A stretch of DNA of 64,000 nucleotides. It comes from Progne subis subis (Eukaryota; Chordata; Aves; Passeriformes; Hirundinidae). Below are positions 23,581-36,969 of the stretch, piece by piece (within the stretch, counting starts at the first letter, position 1; each line of letters starts with the position of its first letter). The notes below the pieces were generated by a model, which did no database searches, was not told the DNA's origin, and was given only the letters and a program-made list of their open reading frames with translations. The stretch is from assembly GCA_022316685.1 (NCBI GenBank), contig JAKJHU010000023.1:1847192-1911191 (forward strand), in the 5' to 3' direction. The position numbers were made by a program, and so were the translations under genes.

Positions 23581-26154
23581 TTTATGGGATGAAATATATG
23601 TATTAGGGTTCTGAAGGGGTGTTTTTTGTTTGTTTTTATAAAGAAAACACAAACTGTGGGTAGTTTTGCTGACCTGACAGACTTCTGCTTTGCTAAGCCT
23701 GAGGGTTCCACAAAGCAGGGAGGGTGTAGTTGAGGATTGCCACTGTTACATAATTCTAAAGTGGCCCCCTCTGAGATATTCAGAGAGGGGGAAGTTATGC
23801 AAAGATGTGCAGTTCACTCAGGCTTTGTCAGCCAAATATTCTGGTTTCAGTGGTCGGCTTTTATTGATATTATTTATTGGACTGGAGAAGGTGACAGTCT
23901 TCAGGCATTTCTATTAGGGATCTAAGTAAATTTTACTTCTGTAAAATGAAACAGTTGTGCAAAATAAATGGCAGCAATGGTGCAGATACCAAAATGTCAG
24001 GTTGTTTTCTAAAAGTCATCATGGCAAAGCTGGGAATTTTTATTACAGTATGTTAATATAATGGGAAGGTCTGTCTCAATATCAGCATGGCATTTTACTG
24101 CTTTTGTAGGAGTGGTCAGAGGCAGTAAATGGTTTTTAAATCAGAAAATGTTTACTAAGTAGGAGATTTAAATTTATATGATTTACAAAGGCCTTGAAAG
24201 TCCATGACATTTCCAGGTATTTTTGCATGTACTTTGAATTCAGACTTGTGCTTTTCTCACAGATTACGCTGGAACTTTTTAATACCTACCAGGTGTTTTC
24301 AATGAACGTTTTTAAATAAAAGCTGTATCTGTGGTAAACCTCCAGCAATATGTGAACTTATCTTAATCAAATTGTAGGCAAAAGTAATAGCAGGGGGAAA
24401 AAAAAATAAAAAAAAACCAAACCAAAAAACCAAAAAACAACAACAAAAAAAAACCCCACCAAAAACAAACAAACAAACAAAACCCCCCCCCCCCCAAAAA
24501 AAAAAAACCCACAAAAAAACCCAAAAAACCCAAAAAACATTGGAAGAGAAGTTCTGATGTGCTCTGATGAGATTCTTGGTAGTTTTGATGATATCTGTGT
24601 TTTCAAAGCTCTGTTGGAAATGCTAGTGACCAGAACTGTCTGGAGTCAAGAAAAAAACTCCACATTTTCTTTAAAGATGAAGTGAATGTATAAGTATTTG
24701 AATAAATGTTATTGGAAGTAGAAATCCCACTATGTATGTAAGGCTTTGGGTTAGTTGTTTTTGATTTTTAACTTGAGTTTCTTTTTTTGATTCTGCAGAT
24801 CTAGAGTTGAGTGTTTTTCTCAGGTGACCAGTAGCAAACCCTTATGATCCACTTCAGCACTTGAAGACTTTATCTTCCTTATATCTGTGAAATAAATGAC
24901 ATCATGTACAACATGATCACAGATCTTATAGAAGTAGATGACAGGATGACAGTACGTTTCTCACAGTTCAGATGGCTGCAACAGAGAATGTAATGAGCCA
25001 TAATGGTATAATTTTTCATGTTAGAATTTTAATGTTGTGTTTTCTACAGCCCTTAATATATCATGCATTAAACATGTTTCAGAAACCACAGTGAGTTATG
25101 TATTCATAGTGTCAATAAAGGAAAACAGTCTGACAACCACATGGAGTGATGAAAATCTGTCCTAAGGCCCCTCTCTTCTTTTTCATTGAAGTTGTTGAAA
25201 GGAAAGATAACAACCTGGAAGGAACTCACATTTAAGAGGTGTTATGGTCATAAGTCAGGGGTAATAGCTTGGTAACTTGTGCTGCTGGCTTGGTTACAGA
25301 CAGCCCAGAGTGTCTGGACTTCATACAAGTGGAGAGGTCATGGTACTCAGCCACTGCCCCTGCCTAAAGGGAAATGAAAGCAGGGAGATGCTCTTTTTGA
25401 GTGTGGCTTTGACTATTTTGTCAGAGCCCAGGTAGAAAGAAGGCAATTATGTTTGCCTTCTGGAGGAAGATTAAAAATAGGATTTCTGGAATACTGGAAC
25501 TAATTCTTCTGGGGGTAAAGTATTTTTGAGCCAGTAATGCTCTTGACTGCATATCTTTATCACAGATACATCAAAGCTGTCATTCCAGAGAGTAGAGTGA
25601 AAATAGTGTCAACAAAAGAATAAAATGAGAAATTACTCTTCCATCAACCCATTGCCTGAAGTCATAGATGGTGTTGATTGTGTCTTGTCTTAGCAGCATA
25701 TACAAGGGAGTTAAATTGCAGTAACAATAGGAGACAGCATATCTGATTCGACTGAGAAACACAGTCACAAAAACTACCATATCACATTTATTTGGATTAC
25801 ATTTTTGAAAACTCTGAGCAACAAGGTGACCTTTTAGTCGATTAATCCCAAACTGGAGATTATTTTTTGTGAAAGAGAAGTGGCAGACTAGAAAAATGAA
25901 AAAAAACCTTGCCAATCACTCAGAAGGCAGTGGTGTTTTCTAGGAGCTGGTCTTACTGGCATGGGAAGGAGAAATAAAGAAATTGCTGGGGGACCCCACC
26001 TTAACGCTTTTTGCAGAGCCAGCTGCAGCCGTGATGGCAGGAGAAGATGGGTGGGCTGCATGGTGGGTTTTCACCCACTCTGGTAGAGCAAGAGGAAAGC
26101 TCCTGTTTCCCAATTGCTGCCTTGGCACAGCTTCTCCTCCTCTTTTTTGTTCTC
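23581..26154. other. Non-coding stretch with one A/C-rich tract
   Basis: No gene or further interspersed repeat was recognised outside the A/C-rich tract at 24398-24538. The stretch 25980-26154 is unique sequence just before a CR1 insertion. Confidence 0.5.
24398..24538. repeat. A/C-rich low-complexity tract with C13
   Basis: Made only of A and C apart from one T near its start. It includes CAAACAAACAAACAAA, a C13 run at 24483-24495 and ACCCAAAAAACCC units. G is absent throughout. The minus-strand ORFs here encode only Phe/Gly/Val-rich simple sequence. Confidence 0.8.
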
Positions 26155-26669
26155 ATGAGACCCCGCCTGGAGCACTGAGCCCAGCTCTGGGGCCCCCAAC
26201 ACAAGAAGGACAAGGACCTGTTGCAGTGAGTGTAGAGGAAGGTCATGAAGATGGTCAGAAGGCTGGAGCACCTCTGGTGTAAGAGGGTTGGGGTTCTTCA
26301 GCCCAGAGAAGAAAAGGCTCTCAGGAGGCCTAGAGCACCTTCAGCTGCCTAAAGGTATCTCCAAGAGAGCCAGGAGAGGGACTTTTTACAAGAGTGTGTA
26401 GTGATGGGACAAGACAGGACTGGCTTTAAATGGAAAGAAGGTAGATTTAGATTAGATATTAAGAAGAAATCCTTTACTAAGTGTGATGAGACACTGCACA
26501 GGTTGCCCAGAGGAGCTGTGGATGACCCATCCCTGGAAGTGCTTAGTGCCAGGCTGGATGGGTCCCTGAGCACCTGATCTAGTAGTAGCATCCCTGCCCA
26601 TGGCAAGGGGGTTGGAGGTAGATAATCTTTCAGGTCCCTTCCAGTGCAACCCATTCTGTGATTTGTGAT
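26155..26669 (+). mobile_element. CR1 LINE, 3' half, sense orientation
   Basis: The order is canonical: GAGACCCCGCCTGGAGCACTG, CCCAGCTCTGGGGCCCCCAA, CACAAGAAGGACAAGGACCT, GTTGGGGTTCTTCAGCC, AGAAGAAAAGGCTCTCAGG, TAGATTTAGATTAGATATTA, GATGAGACACTG, CAGGTTGCCCAGAGGAGCTG, CCCATCCCTGGAAGTG, GGCTGGATGGGTCCCTGAG and finally ATTCTGTGATTTGTGAT at 26653-26669, the CR1 3' terminal repeat. It is 5'-truncated, as is usual for CR1. Minus-strand ORFs at 26349-26781 are shadows of this element. Confidence 0.93.
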
Positions 26670-29600
26670 CCCCCTTGGGGTCTCTCCTGCAGCACTGAGG
26701 GCTGGAGCCGGGGCGCTGCCAGCCCTGAGAGAGGATGGGGAGCCAGACCTCAGGAGAGCCAAACTTGTCACCCTGCAACAACTTGACAGGGCTGCACCTG
26801 CTTATTAATGCGTGTCACAGTGAAACAGTTTGTTCCCTGCATCTCCTAAGAGGATTTTCCTGTGTTACAGTGTCAAAATCCTGCATAATTTCTGCCTGAT
26901 TTTCGTGGAGGCATAATCAGGCTTTTTTACTCTGCTCCATCCCTGAAGACAGTTCTTTGCCGCTGTTCTCTTAAAATAAACCAGTTCTTTAATGAAACCT
27001 CCTGTAATGAACTGCACTGTCACTGTAATTTTGTTTATGAAAAAAGATGAAAGACATCAAGGGAACTACAGTATACATATAATGTTATTATAAGAGTGCC
27101 TCCTGCCAATACTGAAAACCACAGTTCAGCTCTTTGAGAAGATTGAGTATGTTCGTGTGCAATGGAATTACAGTTCAGTTTATGTTTCTTGGAAACTTAG
27201 TACTTACTTTTATTTTATGATGTCTCAGATCTCCTCAAATGTTAATTGAAATAGATCTGCAAGGCTGAGATATTGCAAGATGCTTTCTCCAGAACATGTT
27301 ATTCTGAATTGGGTTTCCTTATTGTCTTTTGGCTATTAGAATTGTATTAACCATTAGTACTGGTATTATTTTACAGACTGAGCAGTAACCTAGTTCTAAA
27401 TAATAAAAAATATTTAGATTAGCAGAATTTTATTGTGATCTTACAGATTCATAAGAACATTCTGGTGTATATCAATGATAATAAAGCTTACACTGAGCAA
27501 CTGTAGAACTAAGAATAAGACAAAATGAAAATCAGAGGTAAAAATTAGGAATGGCTTGACTGAGGAAAAGCCATATATAGTTCATATCCTCATTTTTATG
27601 CCTTCTCTGAGGTAAAACTTGCATTTGATTTGACTTCTTCCTGAGTAATGATTAAGGGATTAGGTTCCTATTCTAGTGGTTTCTCAAAAGTTTTGATGTG
27701 TCGTAGGTGAAAAAATGTCTTTCCATTATTTTAACCAGATTACTGGGATGAGAGCTATAAAAATAATTTACTCAAAATTATATGCTGGCCACATCATGCA
27801 ATTAAAAAAAAAAAAAAAAAGAAACATGAAAAAAGGTTTTTTTTGTTTTTTTTTTTTCCTCTTCCTGCAAAAATCAAGACTTGGCATCCTTTGAAAAGCT
27901 CCTTATGGAAAAGCTTTCCAGTGATATAATTCATTTAGCTTTGAAGTGTCATTTGGAAATTAAACATGAAGATGCTTTATTTAGAAAACATCAAAACAAT
28001 CTTTCAGGGAAAGAAAAAAAAACAACCCGTCCTGTGTTTGGAGGCAGGAATCGCAAAATTCAATTAAGTCCATGCATATTGACAAACTAGATTAGTATGT
28101 GAGCTTTTTTCTTTGTTTTCTGTTATGTCTTTGAAGTTGCCAGTGTGTCCTGGGGTCTGTGGGTCTGAGTAATTCTGATTCAGCTGACACCAACCCTACC
28201 TGAGAGGGAAATAGGCTGCACTTCTCCCTGTCTATCTTTTTTCTCCAGGATGTTGTACTGGAGACAGCTCATGTCTGCTGAGAACTGTGGTCTGAGTCTT
28301 TTAAAATCACTGGAAGACTTTCCATCGATTTCAGTGGGTTTCAATCAGTACTTTAGGAAGGATTAACAGCACTGCCTCTGCTCCTTCTCTCCTAGAGCCT
28401 TTGAGAATGGGGAGAAAAAAGGAGGGGGTGAGGCTTTGGAGAATGGTATGTCAGAAAGGGCTTTGTATTTTTCTCAGTGGTTGGGAGGTTGCAGGAATAA
28501 GGTAGAAAGGAAAAAAAATCAGTGAATTCTGCTATTTTCTTCCATTATTTCAGTGCTGTGCATGAGGGAACGTCCCTGGAGCTAGATGATAACCTCAACT
28601 CTCCCTGCCACTGCCGTGCAAATAGTACATTTTTGTGTGTAACCTGCCCCTAACCCAGAGCAGGCATCATTGTGCACCAGCCCTGAGAGCGAGGCAATGA
28701 AACTGCAAGATCAAAACTGCAGGGTCAAAAGGATGCACACAGAGTTGTCAGAACTTCTTGCTACAAGCAGCACAGCCCCACGAGCAGCTGAAAGGAGGTT
28801 AGACAACAGAGCAGGATTCCTCCCAGAAATGTCTGGAGAGAAGACAGCTGGGGCTGCTCTTGGGAATTGCTCTAGAGGAGTCAAGACCTTAATTTTACAC
28901 AGGGTCAGAGATGGTGTAACTTTACCATAAAACTTGTGCTGGACCCTCTAAGTCTTGGCAGTCACCCCAGTCAGTAGGACAAAACCCTTCTACAGTGCAT
29001 CTGTGTACAAGCCGTGGCTGAGGAGTCAGTGAAACCACTCACTGGAGGACTGATTACTCACATGGATAGAAGGTTACTGATTCAAGGCCATAATTGTCAT
29101 GCAAATGGTTTACAATATGGACAATGTTTTCCTCCTGGTTTTGGACACAGAATTTTGTGTAGTTTTTGGCAGATGCTTCCATTTAGGAGCCAACACTGGG
29201 GCTCTCTGAAGAGTAGGATAAGCATTGCCTGTTTATATTTGGAGGTACCTCTGCTCATTTCCTCCACATGAAATAATGCTTTGTGGTTTCCATATTCATC
29301 TAGTGTTTGCATCAGTGGGTTTCTTTGCCAATTATTAACAGTTTTTGTGGAGGAAAACAAAGAGAATTTTTTAAAGACCCATTAAAGGTGCCAAGTAGAG
29401 AAGGGAGAAGAAGATTGTATGTGATGCTTTGTTCTGGCTGATTAGTATTTAACAAGAAATGAATTTGTACAGTTAAATGAGATTCAGATAATTTTTTATT
29501 GTACACATAATCCTATGTCAGATGAAATTTGTTAAATTTTCCACTGTTAAAGCCCTTAAAGTATATGGAATTGCTAATGTTTTAGCATAGAGAGTCATAG

Positions 29601-31392
29601 AGGAGGACAAATGAAGTGATATTTTGAAATCTAGTGTCGGAAATATATTTCTCTGTGTGTGCTTAACTGGTATGAGGCTAAAACAAAGAATTCAGAATTG
29701 GAGCTACTGGTATTATTAAGGCTGAAAATCACCAAATAATGTCTTTCTAGTAAAAAAAAAAAAATAAAAACAAACAAACAAACAAAAACCACAAGAAGAA
29801 AATTAAAATTAAATGCAAGCACAATAAACTGGCACATTGTGCTGTTAGTTTATTAATTTTGATCTCTGTAGCATATGGTAGTTTCATGCAGCTAGGGGCT
29901 ACGGCCACCTGTTAATACTCCAGGGTACCAAAGAAAAAGGATTTTCTTGTTCAGTGATGAAAAACAGTGACTTCCATATTCTGATTAAAGAAAGAGGTTG
30001 TTGGGGGTTTTTTGCATTTTGGTTTGGATTTTTTTAATACCTAGTGTGTATTTTTTCCTGTATAAGTAACTTTCTAAAATAAAAAAAAAAAAAAAAAACA
30101 ATTAATCAGATTTCATGGAGGTGAAATACAAGGGTTTTTTTTCTCCCAAAAGCCCAACCAAGACTTTAGAGAATTTACATTGAAAAACTTGCTGGCAGCA
30201 ACACTTCCCTGCTGGAAGAACCTGCACCTTGCTGCATTTTAAACCCCGGTAATTTAACCCAAGAAGCATTGTTTGTAGTAGATCCCTTATAAAACACCAA
30301 GGCAGTGACGTGTGTAACTGTGCAGTTACTTTATGAGGAATGTTTGGAGGCTGCAGGGGCAGGGCTGGTGCCTGTCCAGGGAGAGGGCTGAGCTCTCTCC
30401 CAGCTGGCGCGGGGGCAGCGCCTGGCCCGCAGCAGCCGGGGCCCTGCCAGGGGCACACGGGCTGCTGGCACCGCTCTCCCTGGGAATGAGGGGCTCTTCT
30501 GCTGTGACTGGGATCAAAGTGCCTCCTTGCAGCAGCAGCTGCACTCCCACATATGCCCCCTCGGCTCCCCAAAAAGAGACAGACCCGGTTTCGCATCAGG
30601 TTGAGTGCGTGAGGTGTGATGGCATAGTAAAGGCGTGGCTGTCGCATATCTTCACGCGGTAGGAAGGAATTTTCTGCTTGCTGAGTTTTGTCTCTCATTG
30701 CACCTTGGTGAAAATTTGGAAGACATGTGGACCCACTGGAACCATTTGGTGCTTAGCTGCTGGTCTGTCTCCACTTGGAAAAGAAGTATTTGCTGGAAGA
30801 TCAGTGCATTTGGAACCAGTTGTAGTCTCAGATGGTGTGTTGTTGAAACTTCAGACACAGAAAGTCAAGGAGTCTGGAAGGGTTGCTTTTTAGACTGGCA
30901 CCCCAAACTCAGATGCTGAAGGAGGCTTGACAGGGCTCTAGGATGAGGTGTAGGCAGAGTGTGTGAGAACAGGGCTGTTCTCACTGCACCCAGACAGTGG
31001 TCATTTATAGGCATCTCACTTGCTGGATGGAGGTATCCCAAGGGTGCAGGGTCTTTGCAGACTGGTCAGCATCACTGAGGTTTACTGGCAACAGGTGGCA
31101 CTTTAAAACTTTGCTGTTTCTAGTCAATTAAAACTTTGCAGCTGGAGATCTTTCAGCCTAGAGCTTTGAGATGTTCTTTTGTGGGGACCACAGGGTTGGC
31201 ACTCAAACTAGACCTGGGCGTGAATCAGAAGTGTTCCCTTGTAATCATTATACTTTTAAAACAGACTAGATAGCTTTATCTTTTATGGTGGCAGATGTGA
31301 AACGTGCTTTAATTTTGTGTGCTGAATTATTCAGATCACTGTGGACATGCTTGTGTATTATTCATTTATAATTGACACCTTCCTTTCTCTTT

Positions 31393-31425
<33 letters not shown>

Positions 31426-33104
31426 TAGACTTTCTCATGGATTATTTCCTGAACCATAAAAGTGTAGGGCAGATTACTTTTCATTGCTTTTCGGCTTCCA
31501 GCAACAAAAAGAAACAATGAGAATTCCTTACAGTACGGTCTCTTGTCCACTGTAAATTAAATCACAACCATCGGCTCATTTTGCACAACTAACAAACAGT
31601 GTTTGCATGATACATTTGGCCATAAATAGTTATATATTGCTCAATATGTGCAGTTGATTGATTGGAAAAGAATTTGACTAGAGCATACAGAAATCTGGTC
31701 TTCGACAAGTGCTAAATGTGCTAAGTGAAATTTTACTCAAATTCTGTAGAATTTTCATAGGGTGCTGGCATGAAGAAAACTTCAGCTAGATGTTGAATTT
31801 TGGGGTTCACTGATCATAGCAGGTTAATAAGGTGATGGTGACATATTGGTGTCAAGAGTCATTGCAAAGGTTTTAGAGGCAGACACACAGGACCACAATA
31901 GCAGACTGAGGATGGGCTGTATGCCTGACCCTTCAAACAAAAGGGCCTGTCCCCTGGAATGGGTCCATCATAACAGAAGCACCATTTTTTTCCTCTGACC
32001 TGTTTTTATCCTTGCAGGGGCACAGAGGGATGGCAGGGGGAAGGTATGGTTTGCATTTATAAAAACCAAGGCATTTATGCATCTCACTTCTCGTTATGTA
32101 ATCTCATAAGTGCTCTGCCTACAGTCTAGATTTTTAAGAGAGGGTATGCCCGAGTGTGTCCATGCTTTTGTAAAAAATGTTTTTATTTACAGCTAGAGGA
32201 AGTCTCTTTTGGTGCTTCCATCAGTTAGTTCTGAGCGAGAAAAATACTGCAAAGTAGTATCTATAACACATAAATATATAGCATAAAAAGTTGTTAAAAT
32301 TACCAGAGACTACAGACACTGCTTACTGAGTCAGACCAGAAGCTTTCTTGTCATACTGTGCTTATGTTTGACAATTGTCTGGGGAAAATCTTTCATTTGA
32401 AAGTAATCTCAGGGGAGGAGGCACCATCATGAGGAGATCCTCAGTGTATGCCCTACCTGTGCCCACAGAGGGGTGTTCTGGAGTGGGTTGGGCTGGGAGC
32501 TGCACTGGGGCTGGAATGCTCTCCAGCCTCCTGGTTATTATCACAGACTAATCCAGATGTACTCTTTTGTGCCCTAAATGACATCTCTTCTTTGCTTTCT
32601 CAGGTAAAAAGATCATGAAGAAAACAAGTCCCAAATTCCTCTTGTTATAGATCTCTGGTCAATAGTTCCCCATTTTCACTGTTTCAGCTGATAAACCCTG
32701 TTCACTGCTCTGTGTTTTTCATTGATTTTTCTCAACATCCGTGGCTGAGCTTGAAGCACTCTTGTTGTGTAATGGGTATTTGCCAGGTCCCACAATGGGT
32801 ATTTGCAGGCTGTGTGAGCACCCCATGTGTGAAGGTTTTTCTGAGGATGACTGATACAGAAGAGTGGTGCAGGCCACTGGATTTGCCAGGGGCTTGGGGG
32901 CCAGGGCTTGGGTGTGGTGGACAGGACATGTCTCCATTCTCTCTACCACAAGAATCCTGCTTACCTGCTTGCAAAAAATTTTGCTTTTTTTTTTTTTTTT
33001 CTTCATCTTAAAGACTCACAGTCTATTTTTTTCTTTTTTTCCTTTAGTGTGCAAATTGTTTCATACTGCTACTCATCCTTCCCATTCATCTCTGTGGTTT
33101 TTTT
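26670..33104. other. Non-coding stretch, no gene or recognised repeat
   Basis: It contains A-runs at 27804-27820, 29749-29764 and 30081-30098, and T-runs at 31395-31422 and 32986-33000. The segment 30330-30600 is locally GC-rich and carries the 198-codon minus-strand ORF 30102-30698 opposed by ORFs on the other strand. It shows no domain or splice pattern I can defend. Confidence 0.45.
31395..31422. repeat. T28 mononucleotide run
   Basis: An uninterrupted T-run after TTTCTCTTTCC. No retroelement body was identified beside it. Confidence 0.8.
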
Positions 33105-33396
33105 CACAGACTCACAGAGTGGGTTGGGTTGGAAGGGGCCTTTAAAAATCATCTGGTCCGTGGACAGGGATGTCTTTTACTAGACAAAATCTCCATCCAG
33201 CCTGGCCTTGAGCACTTCAAAGTTGTGGATGGAGCATCCACAATTTCTCTACTGCTCCAGTGTCTCACCACCCTCATTGTGATTTTTTTTTTTTTCTCTT
33301 GTCCAATCTAAACCTACCTACCCTCTATAACTTTAAATGCATGGCCCCTTGTCACTACAGACCGTAGTAAAAAGTCTCTCTGTCTTTGAATGAAGG
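33105..33396 (-). mobile_element. CR1 LINE, 3' end
   Basis: The + strand shows CACAGACTCACAGAGTGGGT, TTGGAAGGGGCC, TCCATCCAGCCTGGCCTTGA, ATGGAGCATCCACAATTTCT and CCAGTGTCTCACCACCCTCA, then TCCAATCTAAACC and AAAAAGTCTCTCTGTC. This is a reverse-complement CR1 3' end. A T14 run replaces part of the usual 'aaagaatttcttcctaat' block near 33283. It is more diverged than the 23.2 kb copy. Confidence 0.88.
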
Positions 33397-36300
33397 ATTT
33401 ATTCCATAATCCAAAATGTCCTTTTCCTTAGCACTCAGATTTCTGCCCTTACCCCCTGCAGCAGGCACAGGGGGAAGACCACAACTGCAGTCCATCTGAA
33501 ATAAATCCTTTGGAGAAACGAAGAAAAAAAATTAAGACCAGAGATCTTGGAAGGAGTTCAGGGCAGCACAAAACACAAGACAGCAAACTCTTGTTTTAGG
33601 TACTTTAGGTGCTATGAATTTACCTGTCCTGGAGTTGCACTGGGTGGGCTGGATCATTAAGTACTGACTTATATCTATCAGCATTCTTACAAGCACGGTT
33701 TTGAGTGAAGCATCCTCTTGTGAGTTCTCTTCCTATTGATGGGGATGTTATTTACTGAGAACTTGCTAACAGCTTCAGTCCAAGAGCCATGGTGTTTGAA
33801 CTTGTGAAAAATCCTAGTGAAGTGTTTTCCATTTGTAATTTTTTTTTTTGTATTTCCCTTTCCCTTACAAACCCTCACATGCATTACTTTTGCCTCAGTT
33901 ATGTTCCTCTTCTAAAAGTGCTTAGTGGGTAAGTGGACCAACATCAATTTTTCCCGCATTTATTCAGTGTTCAGGGTACCAAGTAGAGAAGTTAATGTAA
34001 AACTCAGTGCTGTAGGTAACTGCCCGGACACTGACTCTGAGCTTTACACCTTGAACCATGTGATCTACTCAGATATTCAGAATTAATAAACTCATTTATA
34101 ACATTTACGCTCCTGGTGAATGAGCTGTAGACTAAGTATTATTTTAATAATATGGTGAATTAAATTTGAATAATTATAAGAATAATTTGTGCTAATCATA
34201 GAACGTTCATGAATAGAAAGAAGCGAAGTTGACAATTTATTCACTGCCAGTTAGTTGCCTTGCTCTACTGCTAATTAAGTTCAAGGCTTTGAATAAGTAG
34301 TTCTAAGTTGCTTCATTACATGAAGCAGCTCTGATCTGACAGGGATGCCTGAGCCACAGCACGTGAGACAGGTTCATCATCTGACAGTGCAGGCTCCAGT
34401 GTGCTTCCTCCTCTCTGAATAAACCTCTGCCTGTAATGCACAGCAGGTATTTTATTAAAAATGCAAATGACCTTCCAATTACGTGATTGGAAGAAGAGGG
34501 AGGAGATTTACAATGCATGGCTCTTGGTGGTTTGGGGAAAAAAAAGAAAATCTCTACTTTTATTTCCCAGTTTGTATTTGTTTAGATAATGGAAATTAGT
34601 CGTGTCTTCTTTTTTTGCATAATTAAGAAGAATCAGGGGAACTTATTTTCCTGAGGGTCTTATTTTCTTGTTTCTTTTACTGTTGCTTTGGCTTACTTTT
34701 GTTTTAAAGATGATCTTGCATATTCTCAGCCAGCGTTTACTGGTTTAAGTTTTGGGGTATCTCTGACAAGCCTCTCCCATTCACTGGCAGGGAGCTCAGT
34801 AGTTATTAATTCAATATCATCTTTTCTTCTAGTTAAATCCCTGGTCTCTGGAGCTTGCCCTTAAGAGTCTTCTAGAGGTTACTTATTTTACCCATCTAAA
34901 ATTTTTTCAGAATACCAGAAAAATCACTAGGGCTTTTCGAGTCAAGTTTTCTGTGGCTCTGGTCCTGTAAACATTCTTACTGATAATGTAGATTACTGAT
35001 AATGTAGATTTCTTTGCACAATGTCATAGGTGTGTTTAGACACACAGCAAAATTTAAGTTCCCATTTATACAAGGAGCCAATTCGATCTTTCTGACAAAA
35101 TATTGCCTCAAATGAGGCTGGCTTTTGAGCCCAGATTTTTTTTTTTTTTCCTATTTATGATGCACTATTCTTAAACAGTCTTGTTTCTAGTTTACCTGTA
35201 GAACTTCTGCCTATTTTGGTCTGCCAGAAGTCCATTCCAGCTTTGTTGCACCCAAGTTGCAGGTTGGATCCTCAGCAGTCTGATACACTCAAAATGTTTC
35301 TGTGGGTGGAAGGAGCAGAGCTGCTGGCCAAACCTGCCAGCCCATTTTCCCAATCTAATTAATTTTTGCCAGTGTAATAAGAGAATCCCAGGAAGAGGGC
35401 TGTGGATACGTTATGGTCATATATGCAGTTCTGAGTACATGCCCACTTCCTGATAGGCACCCTTTTCTCTGATGTTCCCTCACTTCTCTGCTACCCCTCT
35501 GCGTTTCACGGTGGAAGGTTTCAGCCTGGAGAGGGTGAATTCAGGGTGTCGTTGCACCCTCCCCTCTCCCTGCCCAAATCATCTGCTGCCAGGGGAGTGA
35601 TATTGATGCTAATTGTTTCTTCCTCCTTGCTCCAGGATGGAGCCTGTGGGGTCACTTTGGCAAGTGTGCTGCCACGCTCTGCACCTCATTCTCCAATCCT
35701 GTGTCACGCAGGAATTTGCTCTAAGCAGAGCTGGCTGGTGGCTCATTATTACCCTTCAAACTGCTTTTGCCTAAGCTGCACGAGTCTGATGAGAGGAGGA
35801 CTACTGCTCCTGAGGGGTTTATAGCCCAGGGACTATGGGGATCACCCTGCACCCAGGCTCTTGTGCCAGAAATGGCTCATTTTGCCCACACTAACACCTT
35901 GGTTTTACAGGAATGGATGCAAGAGCATTGGGCCCCAGAGGAATGTTCCTCCTAAGATCCAGCCCCCAAACACCCACCACGCAGCATTTATTCCCCATTC
36001 TGCCTTCACAAAGCCTGTGCAGTCTTCCAGGAGTCAATTACAGAGGAAGCAGTGGTAGGAGGGTGAGGCAGGGTGTGGAATGAGGCTGGTGGGCAGCTGG
36101 ACACGCACACCTCCACCTCCACCTCCGCTGCGGGCAGTCCCTGCGCCATTAAACAGCCCCGTCCAAGGAGGGAGTTTCTGACAGCATAACCACTGTGGAA
36201 TCTCTTATCCTTATTCTCTCAGCCCCTGGGCATGGTTTTTAAAATTTGTGGGTTTCTCTGTTGTCTTTTTACATGCTTTTTGAAGTTCCATTAGTGTTGA

Positions 36301-36926
36301 TTCTCTCCAGGGCGTCTCTGTATGTTTTAAAACTGGTATTTCTGTGTATGTTTTTGTGTACAACCATGCAGGGGGCTGGGAAGCAGAGGAGTCTCACTTT
36401 TTTCAATACCTCCACATCTTATCGAAGAGACATATGTAATAAAATGATCTTTTTTTATTTGTTTGTGGGTTTCTTGTTTGTTAGTTTTTCTCTCTGGACC
36501 CTGGAAGAATTTTAAAGCTATCATTTAATAAAAGAAAACCCGGTCAAATGGAGGTAGCTTTGTTAAAAATTTCCCCCAAAATAAGTAATTTTCAGTTCTA
36601 GAATCTCATGTTTGTCTCAAGGATGCATCTCTTTCGTGGAAATTTTTAAACTGCATTTGAATGAACTGACTACCATTTGTACGTAAGAGGATGGATGTTT
36701 GGCAGTGCTTTACTTTATAAGGGAAACATTTTTAATCGATGCCTTTAGGACACTGAAGGCTTACAGCTGTTTTCTAAGAATTTGCTATGAAAAGAAATGG
36801 TTGGATAGGCTTTTTTGCAGAATGGATCAGGCAAGCGAAACCAAGCTTCATGCATCAAAACCTCAGCCTCTCTTGAACTTGAAACAGGATATTTTTGATT
36901 GAGTCAATAAATCTTTATCTTAGGCA

Positions 36927-36969
<43 letters not shown>

